From positions 1,267,501 to 1,331,500 of the forward strand of contig OW203987.1 in the NCBI GenBank assembly GCA_934047225.1: a DNA stretch of 64,000 nucleotides, read 5' to 3'. Each line of letters starts with the position of its first letter. Within the stretch, counting starts at the first letter, position 1. Of this stretch, positions 43,096 through 57,545 are shown in pieces. This DNA is from Ypsolopha sequella (Eukaryota > Arthropoda > Insecta > Lepidoptera > Ypsolophidae). Position numbers and translations under genes: made by a program. Below the pieces are notes generated by a model. The model had not been told where the DNA came from. It saw only the letters and a program-made list of their open reading frames with translations, and did no database searches.

Positions 43096-46000
43096 CCGTC
43101 AAACTATAAACAAACACTGGTTAATTAATAGCTTTTTGATTTATGAGACTTTCTTGTTAGTGATTTGTTTGACTGTTAGGGCTTTCTGAATTGAAATTAC
43201 ACATTTGTTGTAGAAGCGTTTCGTGGAATTTATTTTTAGTTGCAAACAACCCGTAGCTATTTTTGTGTTACAAATTTACAACGCATGTAAAGAACGGCAT
43301 GCCGCTCTGAAACTAGTCTGCCTCGACTCACCTCCCGATTCGTCGGGTAGATACCGCAAGGAGGTCACAGAGATGACAGAATGACGAAATCCTTGGTTAA
43401 AACCATGAGGAAACCGACTACTAAAAGGAAAATTCCATTACTTAAAATGGAAACAAACAGAATGTTTATCGACCGGAATCGCAGTTTAATTATATTTCGC
43501 GGAAATCGAGTGGTATCCAACGAAACTTTACACTTTGAAGCCGTCCCAATTCCAAAGTAAATGAAACAGCTCGCCTGTTGAATACCGAAGTGCAGAAAAC
43601 ATCGAGAGTGTTGTGCAAATAGGTCCGAGTCGAGTTTGTTTGGTAAATAGAGCCGTTGCCAACGTCCACAAGCGCGTCTTTGTTCCCAGGGAGATGGTTC
43701 AGTGATCGAGAACGGTACTGCTACCGGGATGAGAGAAGACCACGTGTCACCACACAACATATTGTATATACTAATAACAAAGTACGTAGTAATAACGTGT
43801 ATACATCATAACGAAACTAGCCAGTCAAAACCCTTTAAAAAGGTATTTTTAGTAATGTTATAGAGGTCTGCCCACATCAAAGGTATTAGAACAAGTGCAG
43901 GAATGTGGTCGTGGCCGATACTGATCTGCGATTCTGTCCGTCACTTACTGATCATCAGCTAATGAGTTGGAATCAATCATTTATTACATGTAATCAATGT
44001 CATTAATTATTTACCGATTATCATCACCAAACAACAGAATTACAATAAGACTGTAAATATTACATAGGTCTGGTAGTATGTTACATTCGATAGTGAGGAT
44101 CTTTTCAGGGCAGTTCGAGATAACATAAAACTAAAAGTCCAATTTACGTTGAATAGACCCTTATTCTGTCCAGAACCTCGTAGTCAGTCAGTCAGTCTGT
44201 ACGTACGACGACAGAGGTACGTAATGACCGAGTGTACGTCGTGTGCTTCCCTCACATAAATATATTTCGATGCGATCTTCGCGCCATCAGGAAGGGAAAC
44301 CTGTCAACTTGGAGTAACGAAGCAATGTTCCTGGTAACTGATAGATGACCATTTGAGGCGGCAAGTAAATAAACATAATCGGGAAGCTGGTCTTCACCCT
44401 GCAGAGGTTGCGCACGCGACTGGCTCGGCGATACCCTCGGTACTAATCTGACAGGTAAATGTTTATTGATTAATCGTAGTAAGTATCGCGGCGCGGGCCA
44501 CAAAAATATAACATGCAAGTAGTTTTTTTACATAAGCGGTGAAAGTAATAGCACTGAGGAATGGCGTGACAGACGGCGCATCTGGCTGCGCCTGCGCCGG
44601 CACTCGAGATCGTATCTCCGAATGCACCGCCGCCGTCACTGGAACGAGATAGTGAAGTGTTTGTATGTCCGTGTGTCCGTGCTGGCTGGCGCGGAGCACG
44701 CAAGCGGGGTACCTTCGGAGAAATAGTCGATCACGAGGCGATGATCGAGCCGGATGTTTGTTTGTATCTGCCATCGATGAAAATGACACCATGTTTATAA
44801 TTGACATTACCATCAATCATAACAGTACGAATTCAAGAAAATCAATACATTTTCAGTACCCATCGAATGATCGTTAACCTAATATCTTGTCGTTAACCCA
44901 ATTGACACGATGTCCTCGATCTGTGACTCGGTGCAAGGAGGTAACTAGCGATAATTGAGAATCAAACCTCGAATCAGGTACTAACATGAAATTGCCCAAA
45001 CAATGACAGTGACGCTCAGTCGAGTGCGACCAACGAGCTGGATGTGAAGACTTGGTGGCGGCGCTACACTCACCGTGCAGATAAACAACACTACCGGAAA
45101 CCTTCAGACAGGTAGAGCTCATGACTGTGTTTCAGTACAACGTCTATTTTAGTTATCATGTGATGTGAGTATAACACACAATGTGAACTTTGATCGTGTC
45201 GTGTTCATATTTCAATTCGGTATTTTGGACAATGCATTTATTTACGTATTCAACGATGTACACAGACGACGACGTAACCGTGTCGTACGTACACGCCTTG
45301 CATACGTCGTACTGGGGACTTGGCATCTGTATCGCACAGGGGAGTGACGGATATCTCGCATGCTTCGCTTCATTAACGTATGAACACCCGCGATTTGTAC
45401 AAATTATAAATAAGTTAGGTTAAATAAAGACGACATTATGACTTAGAGATTTGACATCTGTGGTTCATTAAGTCAATAGAAACTGTACACAAACATCCAC
45501 CGATGAGATCTGGTCTGACTGATATCATGGCGTAGGTTTGACTGTTATTTAAGATATCGATTAGTTAGAGTTATTGTCTTGCTTAGCTGGTTCCCATAGC
45601 GATCATCCATCAGAAACTGTTACTTGAAACCGACAAACACGAAAATTAAAAAATAAAATGCCCGACAACAAGTACTACGGTATCACGGCACAAGTCAGTA
45701 AATGGTTGCTGACATCGATAATCATGGTACCGGACGCTGAGCATTCCACATGTAAGTACTCTGCTGCTCGGTAAACCCTGAGGTGAGGACGTGGACGACG
45801 CGGAGGGTGCCACTTTTACCAATATACAACTGCAAAATTCAACACGAGATCACGCGAAAAGTACCCAAGGTTTCACTTAAACAGCGAACTGCAACTAAAC
45901 AATAATTTTACCTAACAGATTTTTACCCATTTCAAGTTCTGCTGCCTTTACACAATGGCCACAACGAATAGAACAATTATAGGGGATTTCCCTCTAATAG

Positions 46001-46371
46001 ACCTCCAACGCCTGCACATCAGGCAGGGGTGAGCAGTTCCCGACAATCATGTGACCGGACGCGTGCGCATTCCAGGCTCCCCTCTTTCAGCCGCCTGTCC
46101 CCTGCTCTACTACTGCACATAGCTCAACAACCGCTATTTGCATGGAGCTGTTCATAAATTGGCTATTAAAAATCTCGGCCGGCCTGTCTAGGTACCTAGC
46201 AATCGTCACTAGGGACAACACTCGCACCCTTCAAACGTTATAAAGAACTATAAAAGTATGGAACCAAAAACCAAATGAGTTTAAATTAAGATAAGTGACG
46301 CCAATGTCCGAGATGGTTCACTTCCGACCCAGACATTGATTACCTCAAGGCATCAGGCAAATACTACAGAT
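43096..46371. other. No supported gene
   Basis: 3.3 kb. Several short open frames, including a 131-codon one on the minus strand (43365-43760), show no known domain. GC-richer sequence at 44560-44790 overlaps three competing frames, so coding is unlikely. If the EEIG1 homologue continues leftwards, this is part of its first intron. Confidence 0.35.
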
Positions 46372-46467
46372 CTATATATCGATACACCTGTAACGTTTCT
46401 TCTATATCCATTCTGAAAGCTATATATCGATACACCTGTAACGTTTCTTCTATATCCATTCTGAAAG
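46372..46467. repeat. 48-bp tandem duplication with DRE-like motifs
   Basis: Two identical copies of a 48-bp segment beginning ctatatatcgatacacctgt (46372 and 46420). Each contains TATCGATA, the DREF-binding motif of insect promoters. Confidence 0.8.
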
Positions 46468-46641
46468 CTTTTTATCTCTCCTAAGTCTTGTACAGATCAG
46501 TGAACAGACAACGAGGTCCTATTATCTCCGGGGCTGATCCCTCCCGTATTGTACTCAGACGAGCCTCATCCCCGCGGGTCGCATTGGCTTTAACTCAAAC
46601 ATTCAGCGCTTCTGCAGCGCAAGGCGGAATTTATTGTTTAG

Positions 46642-47063
46642 AAATTTAAAATGAAAAGCATTTTGGTCTGTGGCATTTGACGCCAATAGTTCAGTATTCT
46701 TCTTCTTCTTGGGGGTGCCATATCCTAGCGGATGTCGGCGACCACCACACGAAACTCTTCTCTATTCTGTGCCAGTCTGCAGAGACAGCGTCTTTTATGT
46801 TAGTCCAAGTTTTTACGTAATCACTCCATCTCATCCGCCTTCTTCAGTTCAGTATTAGTGAGGTTTATAAAGCAAGAGTTTGAAATTGTTTACACAATTA
46901 GTCATGATCATCTCAAAACAAACTTAAAATGCTGTTTTATCTTTGTTTGGACAAGGTCATGACTAATTGTGCATTAAATTTCAAACTGATGCTTTATAAA
47001 CCTCACTAATACTGAACTAAACTATTGGCGTCAACTGCCACATTACAAAAGGTTTTTAAATTT
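46642..47063. mobile_element. Palindromic (foldback) element with LINE insertion
   Basis: The arms are inverted: aaatttaaaa...tttgacgccaatagttcag on the left, and ctgaactaaactattggcgt...ttttaaattt on the right. Inner pairs are agtgaggtttataaagca and tgctttataaacctcact, and cacaattagtcatga with its complement. The left arm is interrupted by a 147-bp insertion (46699-46845). Confidence 0.8.
46699..46845 (-). mobile_element. Short 5'-truncated LINE insertion
   Basis: Flanked by an 11-bp target duplication agttcagtatt (46688-46698 and 46846-46856). On the minus strand it encodes the C-terminal end of a non-LTR polyprotein (EWSDYVKTWTNIKDA... then DWHRIE) and finishes in an aag repeat tail (plus strand cttcttcttcttg). 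The duplication and tail are hallmarks of target-primed insertion. Confidence 0.7.
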
Positions 47064-48350
<1,287 letters not shown>

Positions 48351-48490
48351 TACCTGAAAAGATCAAAGATTAAATTAATGAAATATACAATTTTAGTATC
48401 ATCAACCTCATTTATACGAATATATTAGTCTTATCAATCCGGCAATAAACATACGAGAAAAACGGAACAAGAAACTTTCTGGGTCTGTCT

Positions 48491-48722
48491 GGGATAACCT
48501 GCATTGGTCTGGTATCAAGTCTTTCGGGATAACTGCATTGGTCTGGTATCAAGTCTTTCGGGATAACTGCATTGGTCTGGTATCAATTCTTTCGGGATAA
48601 CTGCATTGGTCTGGTATCAATTCTTTCGGGATAACTGCATTGGTCTGGTATCAATTCTTTCGGGATAACTGCATTGGTCTGGTATCAATTCTTTCGGGAT
48701 AACTGCATTGGTCTGGTATCAA
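48491..48722. repeat. 34-bp tandem repeat, 7 units
   Basis: Units start gggataactgcattggtctg at 48491 (35 bp, one extra c), 48526, 48560, 48594, 48628, 48662 and 48696 (partial end). Variation is limited to aagtcttt/aattcttt. Lies just upstream of the EEIG1 5' region. Confidence 0.95.
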
Positions 48723-48859
48723 GTTTGATGTATTTTCAGCTGTGAGGAACTAAGTACTTACTACAAGAAGAACAAGAAGACCGACAAGAAGAAGAAGAAT
48801 AGACGGAGTCGTAAAGAAAACCATCTCAATGATAATATATTATGATATTGAGATAATAA

Positions 48860-49020
48860 AGCCGATTCTAAAGGCTTTAACTTTAGTTTTAGTGCTGTCA
48901 ATACTTACGTTTTTCCAAAGTAATTTAGCTTCTGTTCTTCACACTTATGAACCATTTTGCAACGATGAAAATTTAGTTTTGACAGCACTAAAATTAAAGT
49001 TAAAGCCTTCAGAATCGGCT
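48860..49020. mobile_element. 161-bp MITE
   Basis: Termini agccgattctaaaggctttaac and the facing gttaaagccttcagaatcggct are inverted over about 42 bp with few mismatches (to gtgctgtcaa). Non-coding interior. A single related end lies at 55689-55730. Confidence 0.8.
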
Positions 49021-52000
49021 ACATTGTAAAAGTAAATGATATTAAAACAACAAGATAAAGCGTAAGCCCCAGATCCACGTCAAACAGAAATGGCGTAACG
49101 TGTTATCATCTACTCGTTGTGAAACAGTGATCTGAAGCGATGGCATGTCGTACAAATGTCGTTACTTTTTGTACGACTCCGCTAAAATGGTACACTGTGC
49201 CAACCGATGACTGATGTCCTCTGTATACACATGAAAAGCCTTAAAGTGGTATACTGCGCCAACGTAACAATGAAGGCAATAACAATACAATACAAATAAA
49301 CAAGCACTTTGTAAAGATGAACTACTGGTACAGCAGGATGCAGGCGCCTTCTTGGATTAAGTTATTGCAACTGTATTTTTCACATTTTCGGCAATGGATC
49401 ATAATCATAATAAAAAAGATGTAGAACATTGTGAAATACTCACATTTGTAAAGGACTAGAAGGACATAGAGAACATCGCCAACGTCATGGTTCCGTTGTA
49501 AGACCACCACGCATTACCTGTAACTGTAACCAAACAAACATGTCAACACACTGACAACGAAATAAGGTACTCTTAGCTTAGTTAGGTTAACTAGGATGGA
49601 AAGATTTTGTTTATATTTCTACACGCGGCTATTTATTCAGGAGATACAGAAACTCCTCACATCCATATTAACTTTTCTGCTGCGTTTCTACATCGTAATG
49701 ATATGACGTTAGTTTAATCTGTTAAATAGTTAACTTCTAAGGAAATGGTGAAAACAACATTTAAAACAAATTAACTAACTAGAAGTCGGTCGACGACGGG
49801 ACGGGTCTAAACGGGGCAGCCAATTCTCGTCTAGTAATAGTAAGTAATGAATGACGATGAACGATCCCTGTTCCTCACACGTGGGCCCGAGCGGGTCCTG
49901 CGTTCACCTAACAGAGCACGTCGGTGCTACCTCGCCGGCTGGCTCCGTGCCAGATCATCGCATACCATCACCTTCGAATCTTTTTACGGCGGGGCTTGTT
50001 ATGGGGAGGCCACATCTTAGAAGTGTTATTTATTAGTGACGTCAATCAGAGTGAAGAATGCGAAATGTTTTTGTCAAGATAAGATGCAGAGGTTGGATAT
50101 CTACTTCATAGATAGATACACACATCAATCCATGGTTTAATGGCAATCTGGTGGGCATGTTTTACTACTTGCTGATAAATGCTATCCAGACAAATCAGTT
50201 GCAAAATTTAACGTATTTTGTATGAGTTACGTGAAACACAAGAAACAGGCCCTAATAACTTGTATTAATTTAGTGAAGATGCGGTATAACCACAACGCGG
50301 TTGGATCCACAAATACAGGTCCAGCGGGCCTATCTTTGTTTAGTAGTACTCCAGGCGGCATTTATGTGCAAGTATTTGAGAACACCTTTACTTGTGCTAT
50401 AAAATCCAGAAAAAACCTGCAGATATGCCTCCGTGTGCATTTATCGGGTGTACAAATCACTCAAGGACAAAAAACTAATTTCATGGCATCACCTTCCACT
50501 CATAAGTACACCAAAACCAGAAAATTTCCTTAAATTACTTTCTGTTTGTTTTGTTTACATTTCGCCATTTGCAGAAAAGGACGGTGATATTCAACATGAA
50601 TGTGTGCGACTAGTTTAGTTGCGCTAGCGACAACAGTCTTTCGCTTGCATGCCGCGTTACGTACAGAGACACAAACTTATCTGTTCCGGTGGGCCTAACT
50701 AAAATGGCTTCTATTGTCACTAAGTGACAGTCCTTGCTACCGGTACAAATAAGATTGTGGCTCTGTAATCACACTAAACTTCACCACTCGGCTCAGCTCG
50801 CTGTCTCTCGGCTTTGTAACGAACCGAGACGACCAAGCAATATCCTGTCTTGCTCGCTCAAAAGTCTTGTATCGTCAATCTATCTCGTTCGCTGATGGTA
50901 ATTGCATATACATAGTACAAAATACCTGGTCCATTTCTCGAATCAGTCGAGTAAGAGCGTTAGAAATCTTCACTAAATTAATCAAAGCCTAAGAAGATAT
51001 CTGTCGTCGGCACGACACACGTCAGGAAAATGTTTACGTGGTATTCTTACTTCCGAAAATAAAGTTAATTATTTAATTACTTGCCTGGGCACATCATATT
51101 ACTGTTAAAACTAGAAGGGTCGCCTCGCTCCGCTCCGCTTGGCTCCCTAAATTTAAGTACATTTTATAAACCTAACACGCTCCGCTTGTCATCGCAACTA
51201 TTTTTGAATTTTGGTGAAAGATTTTCTATTTCATACTTTACGCTCTGCCCACGACATATCCACAAGTAAAAGGTAATTAACATAATGAAATTAAATGCTG
51301 TACTTGTAAAGGTATATTATTTTGCTGAAAATATAAAATATTCAATATTTTCACACGGTTTAAATTTAAATACCCGATCGAAGAGTGCTGAACAAAGTTA
51401 GTTTAGGTATCTTCCGTGTCCTATTGTCTACTAACCAAGGCCAAGGATACACACACAAATAAATGTACAAATCGTGACGTCTCCAACATTAAAATATGTC
51501 GCTCTATGTCACGATGCTCAGACAGGCCAGTAGCTAATGGTTTCCCTCATCATATGGCAATTTGGCGCAGCATGAGTCAGCAGTTATCGCGCTGGGCGTT
51601 TAGCGCCAGATGCCGGTCGCTAGCCGCCTGCTATCCGGGAATGTTGATAGCAGACCCACTTACATACTGAACGGCATTGGTTTTGTCCTGATTACATAGT
51701 TATTGTTTCTGAATGATGCCCTTAATGGATCGCATAATTGTTGAAAAAATATGTTCTTTCCATTTGTTGATTATATTCCCTAATCGCGCAATACTTCCAA
51801 TAATTACAAGAAATTTTGTTTACATTTGTAACTTGTACACTAGTTGGTACAAAACACGAAAGATGGTAGGTAGGTATCCTATTGGGTGTGACTCTACGAA
51901 AACAACCTAATTCGCCGCGCGCTACAGTGGAGTCTTTCGACGGCGATAAATAATGTTTACGAATACAGACCGTAAATAATTAGGACTCCTCGTTTGATGC

Positions 52001-53376
52001 CCGTTCAGAACCGACACTCGTAACATATAAAACTGAACTGCTTCCTCATTGTAGCCATCAGCAGATCTACTGCAAGTTCCATATACAAAACCATCTAAAA
52101 TGAGCTCTATATCAATTTAGTTGAGTATTATGTGTAGTGAATGTTTCGGAGGTTGTAGGATTCATTGGCTATGGTCGGTGGAGCCGCCCGCAGCCGTGCG
52201 CTGGCCAGCACGCTCGAGTGAGGATCGCGTCACCCACGCTATTGGAAGGTTTATCGTAACAAGCGACCGGAAAAACGTTCAGTTTAATTTCCTTCAAACA
52301 AACGCGTTTTGGCAAGATCATGTGAGCGAAAAACACAACTGTGTAGAATGAAAAAGCAGTGTTTATGAATCAAGGGCTTCCAGAGTCATAAATACTAGAA
52401 TCAAAGAAAAACATTTAGGTCCGTTTAAATCTGAACAATGAAAATTGAATAAAAGCGACGTCACCCAATGTAAAAAAGGAAAATACAGGAAAACTCCTGC
52501 CCAAAATGTTTCAAATGATCGTTGACCTACAGTAATTGGCCAGGATCAAGGCTGCACTGATTGGAACATTCTGAAATAGTCCGCCGAAGTGCTACAGTGA
52601 CCGTGAGGTCAACGTGGCCAGTTGGCCACCTCCCAGGAGACAGACGAACAACGGCTAAGGTCACGAGGTCCACTTAATAGAATTAGTGCAGGAGATCAGG
52701 TACCAATCAGGACTGATTGAACCGGAGGATGGGTGGTTCGATTCGTCATGTCTGATTTTTGCACATTGAACTTCAAGTGTTTTTGTTGAAGAAGTGCTTG
52801 TATTCGATTGACGAATTGTAGGTAATTTTATGATTTGCATGTAATAGTTGTATTAATTTTTATCTAATGTGTGCAACGACATTCCTATATGTATACCATA
52901 TATGGTATAGAATGTCATTGAATGTGTGTCATACATAATTATTAAAAAAATTTAGACATAGTTTATATTATTATTATTTCGTTAGTTTTAAGAATAAAAT
53001 TGTTTTGTTGTGATTTAGTTTTAGAATTACTTGTGTATTCAAATACCATGTATATGATTTGTGAATAAATAAAACAAATTAATGAAATGAAATGTCAAAA
53101 AAAAACTATTAATACGGCAGTACAAGATAATAAATAAGAGTTGACGGCGAATGTTGTCATTTCTAAATAAGTAACAGTACCGCTCTTAAATCTACGACGA
53201 CTACTACTCACCATTATATAAACATACTAATGAAATATTTCAGAACGAAATTTTAACAACAAATCTTATCTACAATCTGAGAACAGAACTTGAAACAATT
53301 TGTTACCTTTGTAGATGTTTCTTGACGCTTCCATCACAGTTCCGCGACAATGCCGCCAATTATTTTACTTTTAAAA
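49021..53376. other. 4.3 kb without a supported gene
   Basis: Non-coding to inspection. Contains a repeated tggtacactgtgccaac/tggtatactgcgccaac pair (49189 and 49247). A GC-rich dispersed motif is near 51121-51150. A small inverted repeat lies at 52877-52918 (gacattcctata facing tatagaatgtc). No frame shows domain similarity I recognise. Confidence 0.4.
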
Positions 53377-53379
53377 ATA

Positions 53380-54547
53380 CCGGTCAAGTGCGAGTAGGAC
53401 ACGCGCCTTGAGGATTCCGTACCACTTAAAAAGGTTAATATTTAACAGAAATTACAAACTACCTACAAATTGTATGATACAAAACTGCGTTGGTTGAGTA
53501 TTCGGGCACGCAATTGGAATTTTCAGTATTTGTTGTTTAATGTGGTACATAATGTGGTCTTTGAGATATACTCCGTAACAAAAATGATCTAAATATGACA
53601 AGTTTAATAGCACACCATTTCTTTATTTTTGAAGATAAAAAAATAATATAAATACATAACCACTCTACTTAATGAGCTTAGAGTCTAAACAATGACACCC
53701 CGCCACATGCTAGGGTAACAATTTATTTTTATATTTGGCTCCTTTGTCATGTATGAAGCCCCCCCCCCTGAAAAATATATTGGTTACATTTTTAATTCAA
53801 AATTCGGTTTTGAGTCAACATTTTACACAACATATCAAAACTTCAGGACTATTCCCATTCCCATTCCGTCTAAGCTCCGTTTTGCCCTTTGGGTACGGAA
53901 CCCTAAAAAGTCAGAAAACGTACGACTCACGAGTCACGACGAAGCGACAACGATTCTAAACAAAAAACATAAGTTTTGAGCAACGAGATCCGGCTTTTAA
54001 TACAACCACTCTAAGTGTAGATTCCTTTGACAATATTTATACAGTTAGGCAAAATGGCTACCGCAAAAAACTTAGTTTTTAGGGTTTCGTACCGGCGGTT
54101 CGTCTGTCACAAGTCTACAGCTTCAGCCGTTATAGGTAGCGAGTTGAAATGTTCACACAATACGTGCAACTATGGCCTCTATCAAGACATAAAATGAAAA
54201 AGAATTATACCCCAGGGGGGTCGCCATACAAGAAAACTTCGAAAAAGTTGCATTTTTTAACGGTATCGCAAGACAACGTTAAAGGGCATCCCCCCTTATC
54301 TCCGAAACAAGAGGACCGAAAAGTATAAAAAAATCATGGTAAAGAGTACAGGAAAAATACAGCGGCTTCGTACTCAGCGAAAGCCGCGATTGTTTGGCAG
54401 GCGCCATCATTTTAGCGGCTTGTTTTTGTCGCTTTAATGTTGCTATGGCATCTATACTTTAATTTTTGTTATTTACCATAATATTTTAGGGCTCCGTACT
54501 CATATTGTGTGGTGGTACGGAACCCTTAGTCCGACTCGCACGTGCCC
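53380..54547. mobile_element. Non-autonomous TIR element of the gggttccgta family, about 1.17 kb
   Basis: The left end ccggtcaagtgcgagtagga...ggattccgtacca is inverted against the right end ggtggtacggaacccttagt...ccgactcgcacgtgccc. Internal copies of the same motif lie near 53894 and 54081. No intact gene. Related internal sequence recurs at 57280-57545. I recognise the style as widespread in moths but do not assign a superfamily. Confidence 0.6.
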
Positions 54548-55688
54548 AAATTATTACTATTTCACCATTATTTGAATGCTATGCCAGAACAGAACCTTGG
54601 TTCGGGATTCACCGGGAGGTCACCATTTGCATGACTGTATATAAAATGGCTATTTATTATTGCATAATGGAAGGAAACAGAAACTCTGAGGTTTCTAAGT
54701 TAATTAATAATTATGCATCATTAAATATAATACTGACACGAGTCCTGCACGATATTCATCTTTTTAAGATTATAGGTACCTACTTAACACCCAGTATATT
54801 GTTATAATAGGTCTTTACATACGAAATTGCCGAAATTTTCTTACAGATTCATGAGTTCAGAATTCCTGTAATTCAATAGCTATTTCAAAATTATTTGTCT
54901 TTTGTTTGAAAGTTGATTTCAAGGTTTTACATCTACGTATTAAATGTTGTTTTTATTTTCAGTTTGATCATACAAATTAAATCTTTAAAAACAGTTCGTC
55001 CTAAATGCCATCCATTTCCATGATAAGATTCGTAATAATTTTTTACAGCTGACACTTTTCAAAAATTAAATTAATGTCGCTGTTAGCTTAATGTTGTCTC
55101 ATTCATACACATAAGAAATTACATAATTTGGATTTGTCATTCCTAAAAAAATGCAAAATTGTTACTACTGAAAATTGAGTTTCCTTCAAATTCTCTATAT
55201 AAACAGCAATTTCATATGTAAAGACCCAATATTACTTTATTCTATATTTCTTCGTATTTAAGTATTATATTATTGTATTGTTATTTCTTTTATGTACAAT
55301 TGTACAACGCCTTCAAGAAATTTCTTCTTGACATCATTTCCACCCAAAGGTTGAATGGAAGAAATTGCTTTATTGTTTGTTACCTCCCTTATAACTGTTT
55401 TCTCCTGTAAGTTTTTCTTTTAAATTAAGAGTATTTGTTTGTCTTGTCTTGTCTAGTCTTTTCTTAACTCTTGAGATCGATACTTCTTCTAAAAAGGCTT
55501 TGCTTGCAGGATTAAGTTCGCAACAACAAAGTGGAGGGGCATTTGTGACGAAGAGAGGGAAAACTTGACAATAATGATCTCTTGACTTCAGGATTTTGAA
55601 GCCAAACATTTTATGCAAAGAGTAGCTACCGAATATTTTAATTAGGTAATATTAACATAATTTCCCGTTGAAGTTAAAGACATAATAA
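54548..55688. other. No supported gene
   Basis: AT-rich sequence; short open frames only (e.g. minus 55370-55618), with no domain recognised. Confidence 0.4.
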
Positions 55689-55730
55689 AGCCAATTCAGA
55701 AGGCTTTAATTTTAATTTAGTGCTGTCAAA
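55689..55730. repeat. Single end of the 161-bp MITE family
   Basis: The sequence agccaattcagaaggcttta...gtgctgtcaa matches the left terminus of the MITE at 48860. The partner end is absent; a LINE fragment follows immediately, which may have replaced it. Confidence 0.7.
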
Positions 55731-55744
55731 GCTTGAAATTTCCC

Positions 55745-56427
55745 ATTTTCAAGAGTCGAACGTCTTCAAAACTTAGGTATCCGGTTCATTTATGGTCTTC
55801 GCAAATACGGTCACGTGTCTCACTTCCGCTCACAGTTAAAATGGCTTCCTATTCGTCTTCGTCGGAATTTTCGTATTCTCTCTCATCTTTACAATATTAT
55901 TAAAAACTCCCTTTCATCTCCGTATCTACGTGAGCTATTTAAATTATTATTTCCTCGAGATAAAACTTTACGTTCAAATACTTTTTCCTTATCAATAACT
56001 CCCGAACACAACTCTGGAACACATTTAATGTTAGAGCTATTGAACTCTGGAATTCATTGCCGCACGGTATTCGTGACTGACCCACTATTATTGGTTTTAA
56101 GTTAAAGCTAAAAGAACATTACCTCTCTCTGTCTTTATTTATATTAGTATTAAATTTATTTATATTAGTATTTATCTATAGAACTATATATCTAACGGTA
56201 GACATGTATGTATATATAGTCCAGTATATTTAAATTTATATACTTATTGTTATTTTATTCATTTGTAGTTACACCTATGTATGATTACTTATTTTTATTA
56301 TTATAGTGTCCTCTCCTACTTAGGTTTGCTGGAAGAAATTTCTTATCAGAGATAGCTCGCTTCTGTACATGTATTTTATTGTAAATAATTCTAATTAATG
56401 TATCTGTGTACAATAAAGAATAAATAA
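55745..56427 (+). pseudogene. LINE (Jockey/CR1-like) 3' fragment: end of reverse transcriptase and 3' UTR
   Basis: The frame RLQNLGIRFIYGLRKYGHVS followed by WLPIRLRRNFRILSHLYNII is the typical C-terminal region of insect non-LTR retrotransposon polyproteins. It continues to about 56015 and then shifts frame: ELWNSLPHGIRD, a stop, then FKLKLKEHYLSL are found in another frame. The 3' UTR runs to gtgtacaataaagaataaat. 5'-truncated and frameshifted, hence inactive. Confidence 0.75.
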
Positions 56428-56609
56428 TGAAAAAAGATTAAAGGGTATTTTTTGTAATTATTTCGTCTTACTAACATTAGTATATGTATTCATAATGATA
56501 CTATTAATAATTATTTTGTTTTGTAATAATATTTATAAGTTTAAAAAATTTTTAGCTTTTTATTATTTTAAACAGATTATAAATATAAATAAAACGTATT
56601 AATTATCCT
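56428..56609. other. No feature
   Basis: Short AT-rich spacer between the LINE fragment and the hairpin/SINE block. Confidence 0.4.
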
Positions 56610-56650
56610 CGAAATATATTTCGACCGACTTGTGGTCGCCGTCAGTCGAA
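56610..56650 (+). repeat. Conserved palindrome-plus-hairpin block (second copy)
   Basis: cgaaatatatttcg (56610-56623), then stem cgacc/ggtcg around gacttgt, then gtcagtcgaat. Matches 4469-4511, with stem bases changed on both sides. It lies directly before a SINE head. Confidence 0.65.
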
Positions 56651-56660
56651 TCAGTACGAA

Positions 56661-56773
56661 CCTCGGTACCGCGCCTGTCATGTCATGTAATCAGGAGGTT
56701 ACAGGTTCAAATCCTGGCCCGAGGAATTTTTTCAAAATATTTATGCTTTTAAATTTGTAATGCACTCTAATAA
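56661..56773 (+). repeat. tRNA-derived SINE, plus strand
   Basis: Starts cctcggtaccgcgcctgtca and has a T-arm-like acaggttcaaatcctg with a B-box-like core. It closes gcccgagg, which pairs with the cctcgg start. The family body ttcaaaatattt and tail tttgtaatgcactctaataa follow. The D-arm is degraded, so it is not a functional tRNA gene. Confidence 0.75.
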
Positions 56774-57279
56774 TAATTGGAGTATTAAAAGCGATGGATT
56801 TTGCAATAAAAACATATAATCTACGTTTTATTCTTGTGTGCAATAAAGGATCTTGAATTGAATTGAATTGAACTTTTCACAGTACAATACAATTAGCTTT
56901 TATGAAATAAAAAACTGTAGAAATAACCATTATAAATCATTTATTATCCATATTAATATTTTAATTTAATATCCGATATTCAGCTAATAATTGCAGTGTA
57001 ATGTTAAATGATAAAATATCCTAATTTTTCTTCAAAGTCTTCTTCAAAAATTGCTCAATCGTTATTTCGAGCCTCTCTACTCTACCTCTCTACTCTAAGC
57101 GTGCTGTTACTTTTTTATATTTTTTTGTCGAATTGGATATTTCTATTCCTTCGGTTTTTTTTGCTTCTCAGCAAATAAATGATTTCTTGATTTTTATATC
57201 AAAATATTTTATAAAAATACAATATGGGAATCAAATTGTAGGTTTTAAAGAGCTATTTCGAGAAAAGCCACAAAAATGT
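56774..57279. other. No feature seen
   Basis: AT-rich sequence with a ttgaattgaattgaact simple repeat near 56856, resembling a LINE tail (gtgtgcaataaaggatcttg precedes it). Confidence 0.4.
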
Positions 57280-57545
57280 ATGTCCCCCCTTATCGCCAAA
57301 ACTGGTGGACCGAAAAAAATCACGGTAATATTTGCTTACGTAAAGATTACAGGAAAAATAAATCGGTTGAGAAATTCACGAAAAACGAAATGACAAAATT
57401 CCTAAAACTGTCGAATTACGAAACCCAAGGTACGCGAGGCTGATTCGAACTTGACCGAGTTTTTTTTACGTTCTCACGTCCCTCCGTCTTATCTTGCCGA
57501 ATTGTTTAACAGCGGCTTGTTTTTGTCGCCTTAGAATTATTATGG
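57280..57545. repeat. Degenerate copy of the 53380-54547 element
   Basis: Shared segments: ccccccttatcgcc against ccccccttatctcc; gtggaccgaaaaaaatcacg against gaggaccgaaaagtataaaa; and agcggcttgtttttgtcgc. Ends not defined. Confidence 0.5.

Noticed and set aside
43365..43760. 131-codon minus-strand open frame
   Set aside because: Composition and content look random; no domain, no conserved motif.
56661..56726. Functional tRNA gene
   Set aside because: B-box and acceptor pairing are visible but the D-arm/A-box is degraded and the SINE body and tail follow directly.
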